From positions 441,501 to 505,500 of the forward strand of contig NZ_JACYFG010000006.1 of assembly GCF_014803405.1 (NCBI RefSeq): a stretch of DNA of 64,000 nt. The letters run 5' to 3'. The position numbers and the translations under genes were made by a program. The stretch's first letter is position 1; every line of letters begins with the position of its first letter. The stretch comes from Pelagicoccus enzymogenes. Its GTDB lineage: Bacteria; Verrucomicrobiota; Verrucomicrobiia; Opitutales; Opitutaceae. Positions 37,528 to 45,237 of the stretch are shown one piece after another. Below the pieces are notes generated by a model. The model was given only the letters and a program-made list of their open reading frames with translations. It was not told the DNA's origin and did no database searches.

Positions 37528-38832
37528 ATGACCGCGATCGAAAAAGAACGCCTCAACGAAGCGAGAGCGTGGAAGACGCTCTTCTTCGTCAGCCTCGTCA
37601 ATTCCGCGCAGGCCGCCCTTGCGGTAATTGGCATTCCATCCCTTGCCGACCAGCTATCGCTAAGCGGCCCGCAGCTCACCAGCCTTCTGGCAGCCCTACC
37701 CATTGCCGCCGGAGTTGCAGCCGCAGTCGCAGGGCCGCTTTCTGACCGATTCGGAAGGAAGCGGACCTTGCTCACCGGTCTCGCTCTCCTGGGCAGCTCG
37801 CTCATCCCCCACTCCATCGCGGAACACTACATCCCGCTGCTTCTCCTGCGCGTCGCCACCGGCTTCGCTACCGGAATCCTCATGGGACTTCCCTCGACCC
37901 TCCTCAGCGACACCTTTCGCAAGGACAGGCAGCAAGCCCTCTCCGGAAAAACGCTCTGCGGCTACGCCATCGGCCAAACCGTGGGAATTCCTCTCGGCAT
38001 TTGGCTGATGGACTGGACCAACTTCCTCTGGGTCTGCGCCCTGTACGGAGCCTTCGCCCTCGCCTGTATCCCCTTTGCCTATCGACTGCTTCCCAACCCC
38101 ACCCACCCCAACCATAACAAGTCCGCAGCCAAATGGATCGCCAACTACGCCCGCCGTTCCTGCGAAACCTTCAAGGACAAAGACTTCAACCTGATCGCCG
38201 CGGCCTCCTTCCTAAGCTTCACCGCGCTCTCAACCTTCTACGTTAGCTTCGCGCTCTGGCTCTTTTCCACCGCTGCATTGAGACCTTCCGAGATCGCTCC
38301 CATGTACCTAGCTGGAGGATTGCTGCAAGTGCTCGTATTCACCGCGATCCTCCAACGCCTAACGAAACTAAGGCCCCAGCTCACCATCGCCATATCCCTG
38401 ATCCTCAACACGCTCATATTTTCCTCCGTCTATCCCGGACTGACGAGCCTCAACGCCGCGACCCTGTTCTTCGCCCTGACGCTCGGCGCCGTCTCCTTGC
38501 GCATCCCCGGTCTGCAGTACCTGATAAACAACCGCGGGGATCCCCTGCAAAAAGGACTCCGGGTCAGCCTCAACCAAACAAGCAGCCATCTAGGGAAAGC
38601 ATTGGGATCAATACTAGGCGGAAGCCTCTTTCCGATCATGGGAATGCATCAAATTGCACTCTTCTGCGGGGTGTTAACCCTAGCCTGCAGCTTACTTTTT
38701 CTAAGGGATTTATTTAGCGAGCTCAATGCTGAACAAATAAAGCCCAAACGCCTGCGCAACAGGAGGGGAGAAAATTTCAATATCCAAAAAATTGAAAAGT
38801 GGGGTAGCTCTGGCACGCACGTTGCTAACTGA
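37528..38832 (+). CDS. MFS transporter (drug/solute permease type)
   Basis: A 434-residue protein with twelve hydrophobic segments and the classical MFS loop motif GPLSDRFGRKRTLLTG after helix 2. It starts 12 bp after the receptor 2 stop, so the pair is one operon. The family (bacillibactin/arabinose efflux-like MFS_1) includes inner-membrane importers and exporters; here import of the receptor's substrate is the simplest guess. Confidence 0.85.
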   Translation: MTAIEKERLNEARAWKTLFFVSLVNSAQAALAVIGIPSLADQLSLSGPQLTSLLAALPIAAGVAAAVAGPLSDRFGRKRTLLTGLALLGSSLIPHSIAEHYIPLLLLRVATGFATGILMGLPSTLLSDTFRKDRQQALSGKTLCGYAIGQTVGIPLGIWLMDWTNFLWVCALYGAFALACIPFAYRLLPNPTHPNHNKSAAKWIANYARRSCETFKDKDFNLIAAASFLSFTALSTFYVSFALWLFSTAALRPSEIAPMYLAGGLLQVLVFTAILQRLTKLRPQLTIAISLILNTLIFSSVYPGLTSLNAATLFFALTLGAVSLRIPGLQYLINNRGDPLQKGLRVSLNQTSSHLGKALGSILGGSLFPIMGMHQIALFCGVLTLACSLLFLRDLFSELNAEQIKPKRLRNRRGENFNIQKIEKWGSSGTHVAN

Positions 38833-39205
38833 AGATGTCTAGTAAACAGGTAACAACTGCGAACCAGAGCTGACTACGATTGATAGGTTCGGGGCGCATA
38901 AGATCAATTCTATTTTGATTCGATATAGGAGAATTTTCTTCATGCAACGCCTGCACTCGTCGCAACACATGTAATTATTCGCCAACTACAGTTACCTGGG
39001 ATCCAACTTTGAAGCGCTCGACTTAACAAGTCGGGCGCTTTTGTTTGCCTAGAGTCCTGCCACGCGCCGAATGTCGCATGCGACCTAGCGCTGAGCCGAT
39101 CCGAAGGCGACAACCCGCACTTTAGCCAGCGACCAAAGAAGACAGATCTCTCAGCGCGGACGCCGGCCTAAAGCGCGGCGCTACTCACGATACATGACAC
39201 GCTAC
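38833..39205 (+). other. Intergenic region with a possible small transcript
   Basis: 373 bp between the MFS gene and the aminotransferase gene. It contains ATGTCTAGT at 38835, a ten-codon frame at 38942-38974 with a good SD (AGGAGA, 38927-38932), a likely hairpin (AATTCTAT with ATAGGAGAATT, 38906-38936) covering that SD, and a strong terminator at 39012. It may be the 3' end of the MFS transcript or a small RNA. A GC-rich imperfect palindrome of REP type lies at about 39154-39184. Confidence 0.4.
39012..39046 (+). terminator. Rho-independent terminator
   Basis: Thirteen-base-pair stem (AAGCGCTCGACTT with AAGTCGGGCGCTT, one G-T pair) with a 3-base loop and a T-rich tail (TTTTGTTT). Confidence 0.85.
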
Positions 39206-40366
39206 TCAGGAGGCGAAAACCTCTCGCATCGCTTTCTCGTAGTCAGCCATCTCCTTTGGCGTGCCGATGCTGATACGACACCAGTCGTCATATGGCGGAA
39301 ACGGTCTTCCCACTAGAAAGCCACGGTCCTTCATGCGCTTCTGGAACTCGCGAATTTCGATGCCCGTATAGTGGAATACGAAGTTCCCTACCGAAGGAGT
39401 GTACGCGAGTCCCAACTCGTCTAACAGACTGCAAAATTCCTGACGGCCCTTCGCTATCAACTCGCGAGATCGAGCGTGAAACGCGTCGTCATCAACGCTC
39501 GCTATCGCAGCGATCACGCCCAGATAGCTCGGACTCGACATCTTGTAGCGCCCCATCTTTTCTACGATTTCCGGACGAGCGATCGCGTAACCGATACGAT
39601 GTCCCGCCAGGCCATGCATCTTGGAAAACGAGCGCCCAATGATAACGGGATAGCCCTGCCTAACGAGTTCCACCTGCGTCTGAGCAGCGAAATCTGGCAA
39701 TAGATCCAAATAGACTTCATCGAGAAAGACCGCTCCTGTATCGCTCGCCTTGATACAATAATTCTTGATGTCTTCGGCAGAGCAAATGGTCCCGGAGGGC
39801 GTATCCGGATTGCAAATATAGCTCAATACGGCTTTGCGTTCTTCCACCGCCGACAGCATGGCCTGCAGATCGTGCTGCATGCTCTTCGCGTGACTCACCC
39901 ACTCCACATGAGCGCCCTTCTTTTCAGCGTGCTCTCCAAGCTGCAGATACGTCGGACTCGCCGAAACCACCGTCTTTCCAGGAGCTGCGTACGCTGCAGC
40001 AGCCAAAGCCAATATCTCGTCGCATCCGTTGCCCAATATTACGTGGTCCGAAGGAACGCCTTCCCGTTCCGCAATCCGATCCTTGAGGATCTCTTCCTCC
40101 CTAAACGGGTATCGGCAGCTGTTTCCCACCTCGCGCATGATCGCCATGCTGACTTTCTGCGAGGGGCCAAAAGGATTCTCGTTACCTGCCAAATTGATGT
40201 GCTTTAACTCTGGATACCTAGCGATCCGGCTTTGAGCGCCCGGAGCGGCTTGGCCAAGCAGGCGACCTCCAAGAGCCATGCCCAAGGACATTACCCCCGC
40301 ATTTCGTATCCAATCGCGGCGGCTAATCGCTCCGCCCTTCCTGTTTCCCGCATTCTTTCCAACCAT
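39206..40366 (-). CDS. Tat-exported PLP-dependent aminotransferase (HisC-like), copy 3
   Basis: The start MVGKNAGNRKGG (40366) gives a clear twin-arginine signal: ISRRDWIRNAGVMSLGMALGG. The 386-residue enzyme has INLAGNENPFGPS, CNPDTPSGTI (normally NPNNPTG), FLDEVYLDLLPD, and the PLP lysine in GRSFSKMHGLAGHRIGYA. A folded, PLP-loaded enzyme would be exported by Tat, which agrees with its cofactor. Unlike copies 1 and 2, its start does not carry the CAAAAAGATGTCTA element. It lies downstream of copy 2 on the same strand. Confidence 0.9.
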   Translation of the reverse strand: MVGKNAGNRKGGAISRRDWIRNAGVMSLGMALGGRLLGQAAPGAQSRIARYPELKHINLAGNENPFGPSQKVSMAIMREVGNSCRYPFREEEILKDRIAEREGVPSDHVILGNGCDEILALAAAAYAAPGKTVVSASPTYLQLGEHAEKKGAHVEWVSHAKSMQHDLQAMLSAVEERKAVLSYICNPDTPSGTICSAEDIKNYCIKASDTGAVFLDEVYLDLLPDFAAQTQVELVRQGYPVIIGRSFSKMHGLAGHRIGYAIARPEIVEKMGRYKMSSPSYLGVIAAIASVDDDAFHARSRELIAKGRQEFCSLLDELGLAYTPSVGNFVFHYTGIEIREFQKRMKDRGFLVGRPFPPYDDWCRISIGTPKEMADYEKAMREVFAS

Positions 40367-40385
40367 TGTGAAATAAACTCCCAAT

Positions 40386-40409
40386 AAAAAGCCGGCCTGA
40401 GCCGTCGGC
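40386..40409 (-). terminator. Possible weak terminator between aminotransferase copies 2 and 3
   Basis: On the minus strand a GC-rich imperfect stem (GCCGACGGC / GGCCGGC) is followed by TTTTT at 40390-40386. The stem has bulges, so this is tentative. Confidence 0.35.
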
Positions 40410-40513
40410 AGGATCCGCAACTGCAGACCTCACCAACGCCCTAGACCGGCTCAACTGAACGAATCGACAGCATTCAGATGGCTAGCTGAAGCTGACGACA
40501 TGACTGACTAATC

Positions 40514-41665
40514 CTAAAGCTTTCCTTGGCCCTTCATCACCTCTTCGAAAACAGTGAGGAAAGTGCTCATTTCGTCTTCAGTGCCGATACTAACGCGGCA
40601 CCAGTCGAGCATTGGAGGGAATGGACGACCTACCATGATCTGACGTTCTTCCATCAACCCTTGAAATTCCTTGATAGGCACTCCGGTCTTCATGAAGACG
40701 AAGCTGCCCTGCGGATACGCGTACTCGATTCCCAGTTCGTCGAGGCGGTCGGTGACCATCTTGCGTACCGAGCGGTAGCTGCTTACGCTTTGCTCAAAGA
40801 AAGCAGTATCTTGCAAGGAGGCGACAGCCGCAACGCAACCGAGCTTGTTTGGGCCACCCATGTGGTACTTGCGCAGCTTGGCCTTCGTATCCGGCTTCAT
40901 GATACCATATCCAACGCGAAGTCCGGCCATTCCGTATACCTTGGAGAAGGTACGAGCGAGGATGATGTTTTCACCTTCGCGGACGAGCGGGACCATGCTG
41001 TGAGCCGCCAAGCCACCGTCGGCAAGTTCGAGATAAGCCTCGTCAACGAAAGCGACGATATCCTCTGGGAGCTCACGAATAAAAGTCTTGAGGGCGTCCG
41101 GATCGACGACCGTACCGGTCGGGTTGTTCGGATTGCAGAGATAAACCATCACCGTGTTCTCGTCGATCGCCGCCTTAACTGCGTCGAGGTCGTACTCAAG
41201 CTTGTCGTTGAGCGGCACCAGCTTCGTCTCGCCACCAAAGGCGTCGAAAGTACGGACCAATTGAGTGTAGCCTGGCTCGACGGAAACCACATTCTTGCCC
41301 GGAGCGGCGTAAGCCATGGCAGCCATCTGCAGCACTGGGCCGGAACCGGCCGTCGGAACGACGTAATCGCCGGGTACCATTTCACGCATGGCAATCGCTT
41401 CGATCAACGCCTGGGACTCTTCCCAAGCATAGCGATTAATGTCCGGCAACTCCTGCATGATAGCCATCATGGCCATCTGCGAGTAACCAAACGCGTTTTC
41501 GTTTCCGCTGATTTTGATAGGACCAGCGCTGCCCTCGCTCGAGTCAACCTCGTGCTGAGAGAAGGCCACCTGAGGAGAAAGCGCAAAAGTCGCTGCGGCA
41601 AAGAGCGATGTTATGAGAGACGCGGAGCCATGCCCCGACTTTTTCGGTACCGTTGTAGTAGACAT
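40514..41665 (-). CDS. Exported PLP-dependent aminotransferase (HisC-like), copy 2
   Basis: Begins at MSTTTVPKKSG (41665), at the shared start element. The signal (SASLITSLFAAATFALSPQVAFSQ) looks like Sec, with KK instead of RR. The 383-residue enzyme carries KISGNENAFGYS, NPNNPTGTV, FVDEAYLELADG and the PLP lysine in ARTFSKVYGMAGLRVGYG. It is close in sequence to copy 1 (same NENAFGY region) and more distant from copy 3. It is transcribed divergently from the amine oxidase operon, 251 bp away, suggesting shared control. Confidence 0.9.
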   Translation of the reverse strand: MSTTTVPKKSGHGSASLITSLFAAATFALSPQVAFSQHEVDSSEGSAGPIKISGNENAFGYSQMAMMAIMQELPDINRYAWEESQALIEAIAMREMVPGDYVVPTAGSGPVLQMAAMAYAAPGKNVVSVEPGYTQLVRTFDAFGGETKLVPLNDKLEYDLDAVKAAIDENTVMVYLCNPNNPTGTVVDPDALKTFIRELPEDIVAFVDEAYLELADGGLAAHSMVPLVREGENIILARTFSKVYGMAGLRVGYGIMKPDTKAKLRKYHMGGPNKLGCVAAVASLQDTAFFEQSVSSYRSVRKMVTDRLDELGIEYAYPQGSFVFMKTGVPIKEFQGLMEERQIMVGRPFPPMLDWCRVSIGTEDEMSTFLTVFEEVMKGQGKL

Positions 41666-41672
41666 CTTTTTG
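41659..41672 (-). promoter_or_regulatory. Start-codon element CAAAAAGATGTCTA, aminotransferase copy 2
   Basis: The 14-mer spans the start of aminotransferase copy 2 (ATG at 41665-41663). No strong AGGAGG stands in front of it. Confidence 0.6.
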
Positions 41673-41748
41673 ATTGTTTTAGGTTAAATCGAAACACCTG
41701 CTTTGAGCACGTGCCATGCCCAAAAGCCTCCCCATACAGAAAAACAAC

Positions 41749-41765
41749 GAAAACGGCGCGTTTTC
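41749..41765. promoter_or_regulatory. Palindromic operator candidate in the divergent region
   Basis: GAAAACG-GCG-CGTTTTC, a 7-bp inverted repeat with 3-bp spacer, lies between the divergent aminotransferase and amine oxidase starts (251 bp apart). A TATACT-like -10 is 11 bp downstream on the + strand. It is the only clear symmetrical motif in this region. The regulator is unknown. Confidence 0.4.
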
Positions 41766-41909
41766 ATTTCGGCCCTTATACTAATGTACAAATCGTCGAC
41801 GAGGAGCTGTTAATACTGCTTAGCCAAGCCCCCGTATCGACAATTCTTCGACAAATAGGCACGGGCTTTGCTGATGCCCAACAAAAGGCGCTCAGCGCAC
41901 TATTTTATA

Positions 41910-41923
41910 CAAAAAGATGTCTA
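41910..41923 (+). promoter_or_regulatory. Start-codon element CAAAAAGATGTCTA, amine oxidase
   Basis: The 14-mer covers the amine oxidase start at 41917. Confidence 0.6.
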
Positions 41924-43494
41924 CCAAAGCGAAACTCACTCGCCGGAATTTCATCCGGCAAGTCGGGGCGTACGGCGGTTGTGCCTTCACAACAATGACC
42001 GCGCTCGGACTCATGACTCAAGCGACAGGCCACGGAGCGGAATTGACGGGTCTCACGCATATCGGCGGCAAGTCGAAGAAACGCGTGCTGATCCTAGGAG
42101 CCGGAATTGCGGGCCTCACCACCGCATACGAGCTCGGCAAGCTCGGCTTCGACTGCGTCATCCTCGAACCCCGGGCCATCCCCGGCGGTCGGAGCATGAC
42201 CCTACGCCGCGGGGACACCATCACCGAAACCACAGGCGCCTCTCAAACCTGCAAGTTCGACGAAGGACTCTACTTCAACCCAGGCCCCTCTCGCTTTCCG
42301 CAATGGCACGTCACCATGGACTACTGCCGGGAGCTTGGTGTGGAGGTTCAACCTTTCGTCAACCTGAACGAAAACGCGTTTTACTACGGCGAAGGCGACA
42401 TTGGTCCCATGGCAGGAAAACGTGCACGTATCCGTGAAGTGAAGACAGATTTGCGTGGCTACACTGCCGAGCTTCTCGCCAAGGTCGCGGACGACGAGGC
42501 TCTCGACACCGAGCTCACCGCATCCGACAAGGAAGCGCTTCTCGATTTTCTCCACTACGAGGGAGGCCTCAGCGGTTCCCAACACGAATACAGAGGACAC
42601 AATCGACGCGGCTACAAAGTCTGGCCAGGCGGCGGCTTGCAGGAGGGCGAACTCGGAGAGCCCTACAAATTCTCGGAGCTGCTGCAGTCTGGATTCGGAA
42701 ACCTCTTCCATCGAGCCAACGAATACCAGTACCAATCGCAAATGTTCACGCCAGCAGGCGGTATGGACAAAATCCCCATGGCCCTCGCCGAGAAGGTAAA
42801 GGACAAGATCGTCTACGGCGCCCAGGTAAAGGAGATCCGCCGCACCAACCCCGGAGCCCGCGTCGTCTATACAGTAAACGGAGAAGACAAGGAGCTCAGC
42901 GGAGACTACTGCGTCTGCACCATTCCGCCCACGATTTTGCGTCGCCTGCAGACGGACTTTTCCCCGATGCTCAAGAATACGCTCAACATCGTGCCCTTCC
43001 AAAATTCCGGCAAGATCGGCATGCAGTTCAAGAGGCGTTTCTGGGAAGAGGACGACCGTATTTACGGCGGCATTTCCTGGACCAACCTCCCGGTGGCGGA
43101 AATATGGTATCCATCAAATGGATTCATGGGCAAAAAAGGGATCATGGGCGGCTACTACGTCTTCGGCCCCACCTCCGACCAGCTCGGTCGCATGACCCCG
43201 GAGCAACGCTTGGAGTTCGCCCTTTCTCACGGTGAAAAGGTTCACCCGCAATACCGCGAGGAGTTCGAAACTGCCTTCTCCGTAAATTGGTCCTCCATCC
43301 CTCACATCGAGGGCTGCTTGGCCCACTTCCCGCAAGCGATGCTCAAAACGTTCTACCCGCTGCTTATCAAGCCAGAGGGAGAGCTATACTTGGCAGCAAG
43401 TTGGGCCAGCCACCTCGGCGGCTGGCAAGCGGGCGCCTTCGAGGCAGCTCGGATCGCGGTAAAGAGCATTCACGAACGTACCATGGCATCATGA
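41917..43494 (+). CDS. Tat-exported flavin monoamine oxidase/L-amino-acid dehydrogenase
   Basis: A 525-residue protein. The N-terminus has a strong twin-arginine signal (LTRRNFIRQVGAYGG). FAD binding: KRVLILGAGIAGLTTAYELG and PGGRSMTLRR. The C-terminal flavin motif GELYLAASWASHLGGWQAGAFEAARIA is typical of the amine oxidase family (monoamine oxidases, L-amino-acid oxidases, tryptophan 2-monooxygenase). It oxidises an amine to an imine in the periplasm. Its stop overlaps the cytochrome c start (ATGA), so electrons likely go to cytochrome c rather than directly to O2. Substrate not defined. Confidence 0.88.
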   Translation: MSTKAKLTRRNFIRQVGAYGGCAFTTMTALGLMTQATGHGAELTGLTHIGGKSKKRVLILGAGIAGLTTAYELGKLGFDCVILEPRAIPGGRSMTLRRGDTITETTGASQTCKFDEGLYFNPGPSRFPQWHVTMDYCRELGVEVQPFVNLNENAFYYGEGDIGPMAGKRARIREVKTDLRGYTAELLAKVADDEALDTELTASDKEALLDFLHYEGGLSGSQHEYRGHNRRGYKVWPGGGLQEGELGEPYKFSELLQSGFGNLFHRANEYQYQSQMFTPAGGMDKIPMALAEKVKDKIVYGAQVKEIRRTNPGARVVYTVNGEDKELSGDYCVCTIPPTILRRLQTDFSPMLKNTLNIVPFQNSGKIGMQFKRRFWEEDDRIYGGISWTNLPVAEIWYPSNGFMGKKGIMGGYYVFGPTSDQLGRMTPEQRLEFALSHGEKVHPQYREEFETAFSVNWSSIPHIEGCLAHFPQAMLKTFYPLLIKPEGELYLAASWASHLGGWQAGAFEAARIAVKSIHERTMAS

Positions 43495-43868
43495 AATTTG
43501 CATCGAAGTTCTTCGCAGGAGCGAGCCTCTCTTCCATTCTCGCGCTCGCCTACGCCTGCGCAAATCCCCAGTCTCCCAGCCCAGCGAAGGCCGACCCGGC
43601 CTCTATCCAAAAAGGCAAGGAGACCTATGCCATGTTCTGCCAAGCCTGCCACGGGCCGGAAGATCCCAGCATCGACTCGCCAAGCAATCTTTTCGACAGA
43701 AAGTGGTTTCACGGCGAGGGCCGAGCCGGCGTGGAAAAATCCATCCGCGAAGGCATAATGGAAAAAGGCATGCCTGGCTGGGGACCCATGATCCCTTCCG
43801 AGGACATAGACGCCATCCTCGACTACCTCTTCAGCTTCCAAACAACAGAAACATCAACAGATGAATAA
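43491..43868 (+). CDS. Periplasmic class I cytochrome c
   Basis: The start ATG at 43491 overlaps the oxidase stop by 4 bp. The 125-residue protein has an export signal (KFFAGASLSSILALAYACA; Cys 21 could be lipidated but the lipobox is weak), one heme motif CQACHG and a distal Met in EKGMPGWGP. It is suited to carry electrons from the flavin amine oxidase to a terminal oxidase. The ammonium transporter gene overlaps its end by 8 bp. Confidence 0.9.
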   Translation: MKFASKFFAGASLSSILALAYACANPQSPSPAKADPASIQKGKETYAMFCQACHGPEDPSIDSPSNLFDRKWFHGEGRAGVEKSIREGIMEKGMPGWGPMIPSEDIDAILDYLFSFQTTETSTDE

Positions 43869-45216
43869 AGTATCCACTTTTTCGAGACTCCTTCGCCCGA
43901 GTCTCTTCCTACTGCTAACAACCTTCGCTCTTTCGATCACCGGCGAACTCTTCGCCCAGCATCGCGTAACCGAGGGCAACTACGGCGAATACATCGACAC
44001 CATTACCGCTGAAGAATCCTTCTTCACCATCGGCAACGTCTGGCTAATCGTCTGCGCGGTACTCGTTTTCATGATGCACCTAGGCTTCGCCACTCTCGAA
44101 TCAGGCCTCACCAGAGCGAAAAACACGATCAACATTATCTTCAAGAACCTGTTCGTGATCAGCTCCGGGCTTTTGCTCTACGCTCTCTTCGGGTTTCGCA
44201 CGATGTATCCAGGTTCTGAATTCAATGGCATCATGTCGCTCGGCTTTTGGATCGATGTAAACCCTGCCGACTACCTCGACCTCATGAGCGCCAAGTACGC
44301 CAACTACACCTGGTGGACGGACTTCATCTTTCAGGCCATGTTCGCCGCTACCGCCGCAACCATCGTTTCAGGGGCGGTCGCCGAGCGCGTAAAGCTAGGC
44401 AGCTTCATGGTATTCACTCTCCTCATCGTTGGCTTCGCCTATCCGGTAGCCGGTTCCTGGGAGTGGGGCACCGGCTGGCTCGACCGCAACGGCTTCCACG
44501 ATTTCGCGGGGTCTTCGGTCGTTCACGCCTTCGGTGGTTTCGCGGCCCTCGCCTGCGTCCTCATACTCGGCCCGAGAAGAGGAAAATACGGGACGGACGG
44601 TCCCAAGAAGCCCATCATCGGCCACAGCATGCCTCTCGCATCAGTCGGCGTCTTCCTTCTGTGGTTCGGCTGGTTCGGATTCAACGGCGGCTCCGTATTG
44701 AGCGCCCACCCAGAAATGATCGGCTTGGTCGTGACCAACACTGCCCTCGCGGGGGCGGCCGGCTGCTTGGCCAGCATGCTCATGACCCAATTCGTACTCA
44801 AGAAGCCGGACGTTTCGATGGCCTTGAACGGCGTACTTGCAGGACTCGTCGGCATCACTGCCGGAGCGGACTCCATGATGCCCGCTCCCGCGATCCTAGT
44901 CGGAGCGATCGCTGGGGCCCTCGTCGTGTTGGCCATTCTCGGCTTCGAAAAGATTAAAATCGACGACCCGGTCGGCGCCACTTCCGTGCACGGCGTCTGC
45001 GGCGCTTGGGGAACCTTGGCCGTGGGCATCTTCGGCGAAGCTCCTTTCCTGTGGCAGCTCATCGGGACCCTGTCCTACGCGCTATTCGCTTTCGTTTTCT
45101 CCTTCGTTGTCTTCTACCTGATCAAGTTGGTCATGGGCGTACGGGTCACCGCCGAAGAGGAGGACATCGGTCTCGACATTTCCGAGCACGGCCAGGAGGC
45201 CTACTCGATCGACTAG
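43861..45216 (+). CDS. amt: Ammonium transporter (Amt/Mep family)
   Basis: A 451-residue membrane protein with a signal (RLLRPSLFLLLTTFALSITGELFA) and eleven hydrophobic segments. The twin histidines of the channel lie in GSSVVHAFGGFAALA and TSVHGVCGAWGTLA; the GFNGGSVLSAH and FATLESGLTRAKN motifs also fit. It imports ammonium, here presumably that set free by deamination in the periplasm. No glnK gene is next to it, unlike the common amtB-glnK pair. Confidence 0.93.
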   Translation: MNKVSTFSRLLRPSLFLLLTTFALSITGELFAQHRVTEGNYGEYIDTITAEESFFTIGNVWLIVCAVLVFMMHLGFATLESGLTRAKNTINIIFKNLFVISSGLLLYALFGFRTMYPGSEFNGIMSLGFWIDVNPADYLDLMSAKYANYTWWTDFIFQAMFAATAATIVSGAVAERVKLGSFMVFTLLIVGFAYPVAGSWEWGTGWLDRNGFHDFAGSSVVHAFGGFAALACVLILGPRRGKYGTDGPKKPIIGHSMPLASVGVFLLWFGWFGFNGGSVLSAHPEMIGLVVTNTALAGAAGCLASMLMTQFVLKKPDVSMALNGVLAGLVGITAGADSMMPAPAILVGAIAGALVVLAILGFEKIKIDDPVGATSVHGVCGAWGTLAVGIFGEAPFLWQLIGTLSYALFAFVFSFVVFYLIKLVMGVRVTAEEEDIGLDISEHGQEAYSID

Positions 45217-45237
45217 GGAAACGTAAACGTATCCAAT

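Noticed and set aside
25366-41665. Calling the three aminotransferases true histidinol-phosphate aminotransferases (hisC)
   Set aside because: They carry export signals and lie outside any histidine operon, so only the fold family, not the biosynthetic role, is supported.
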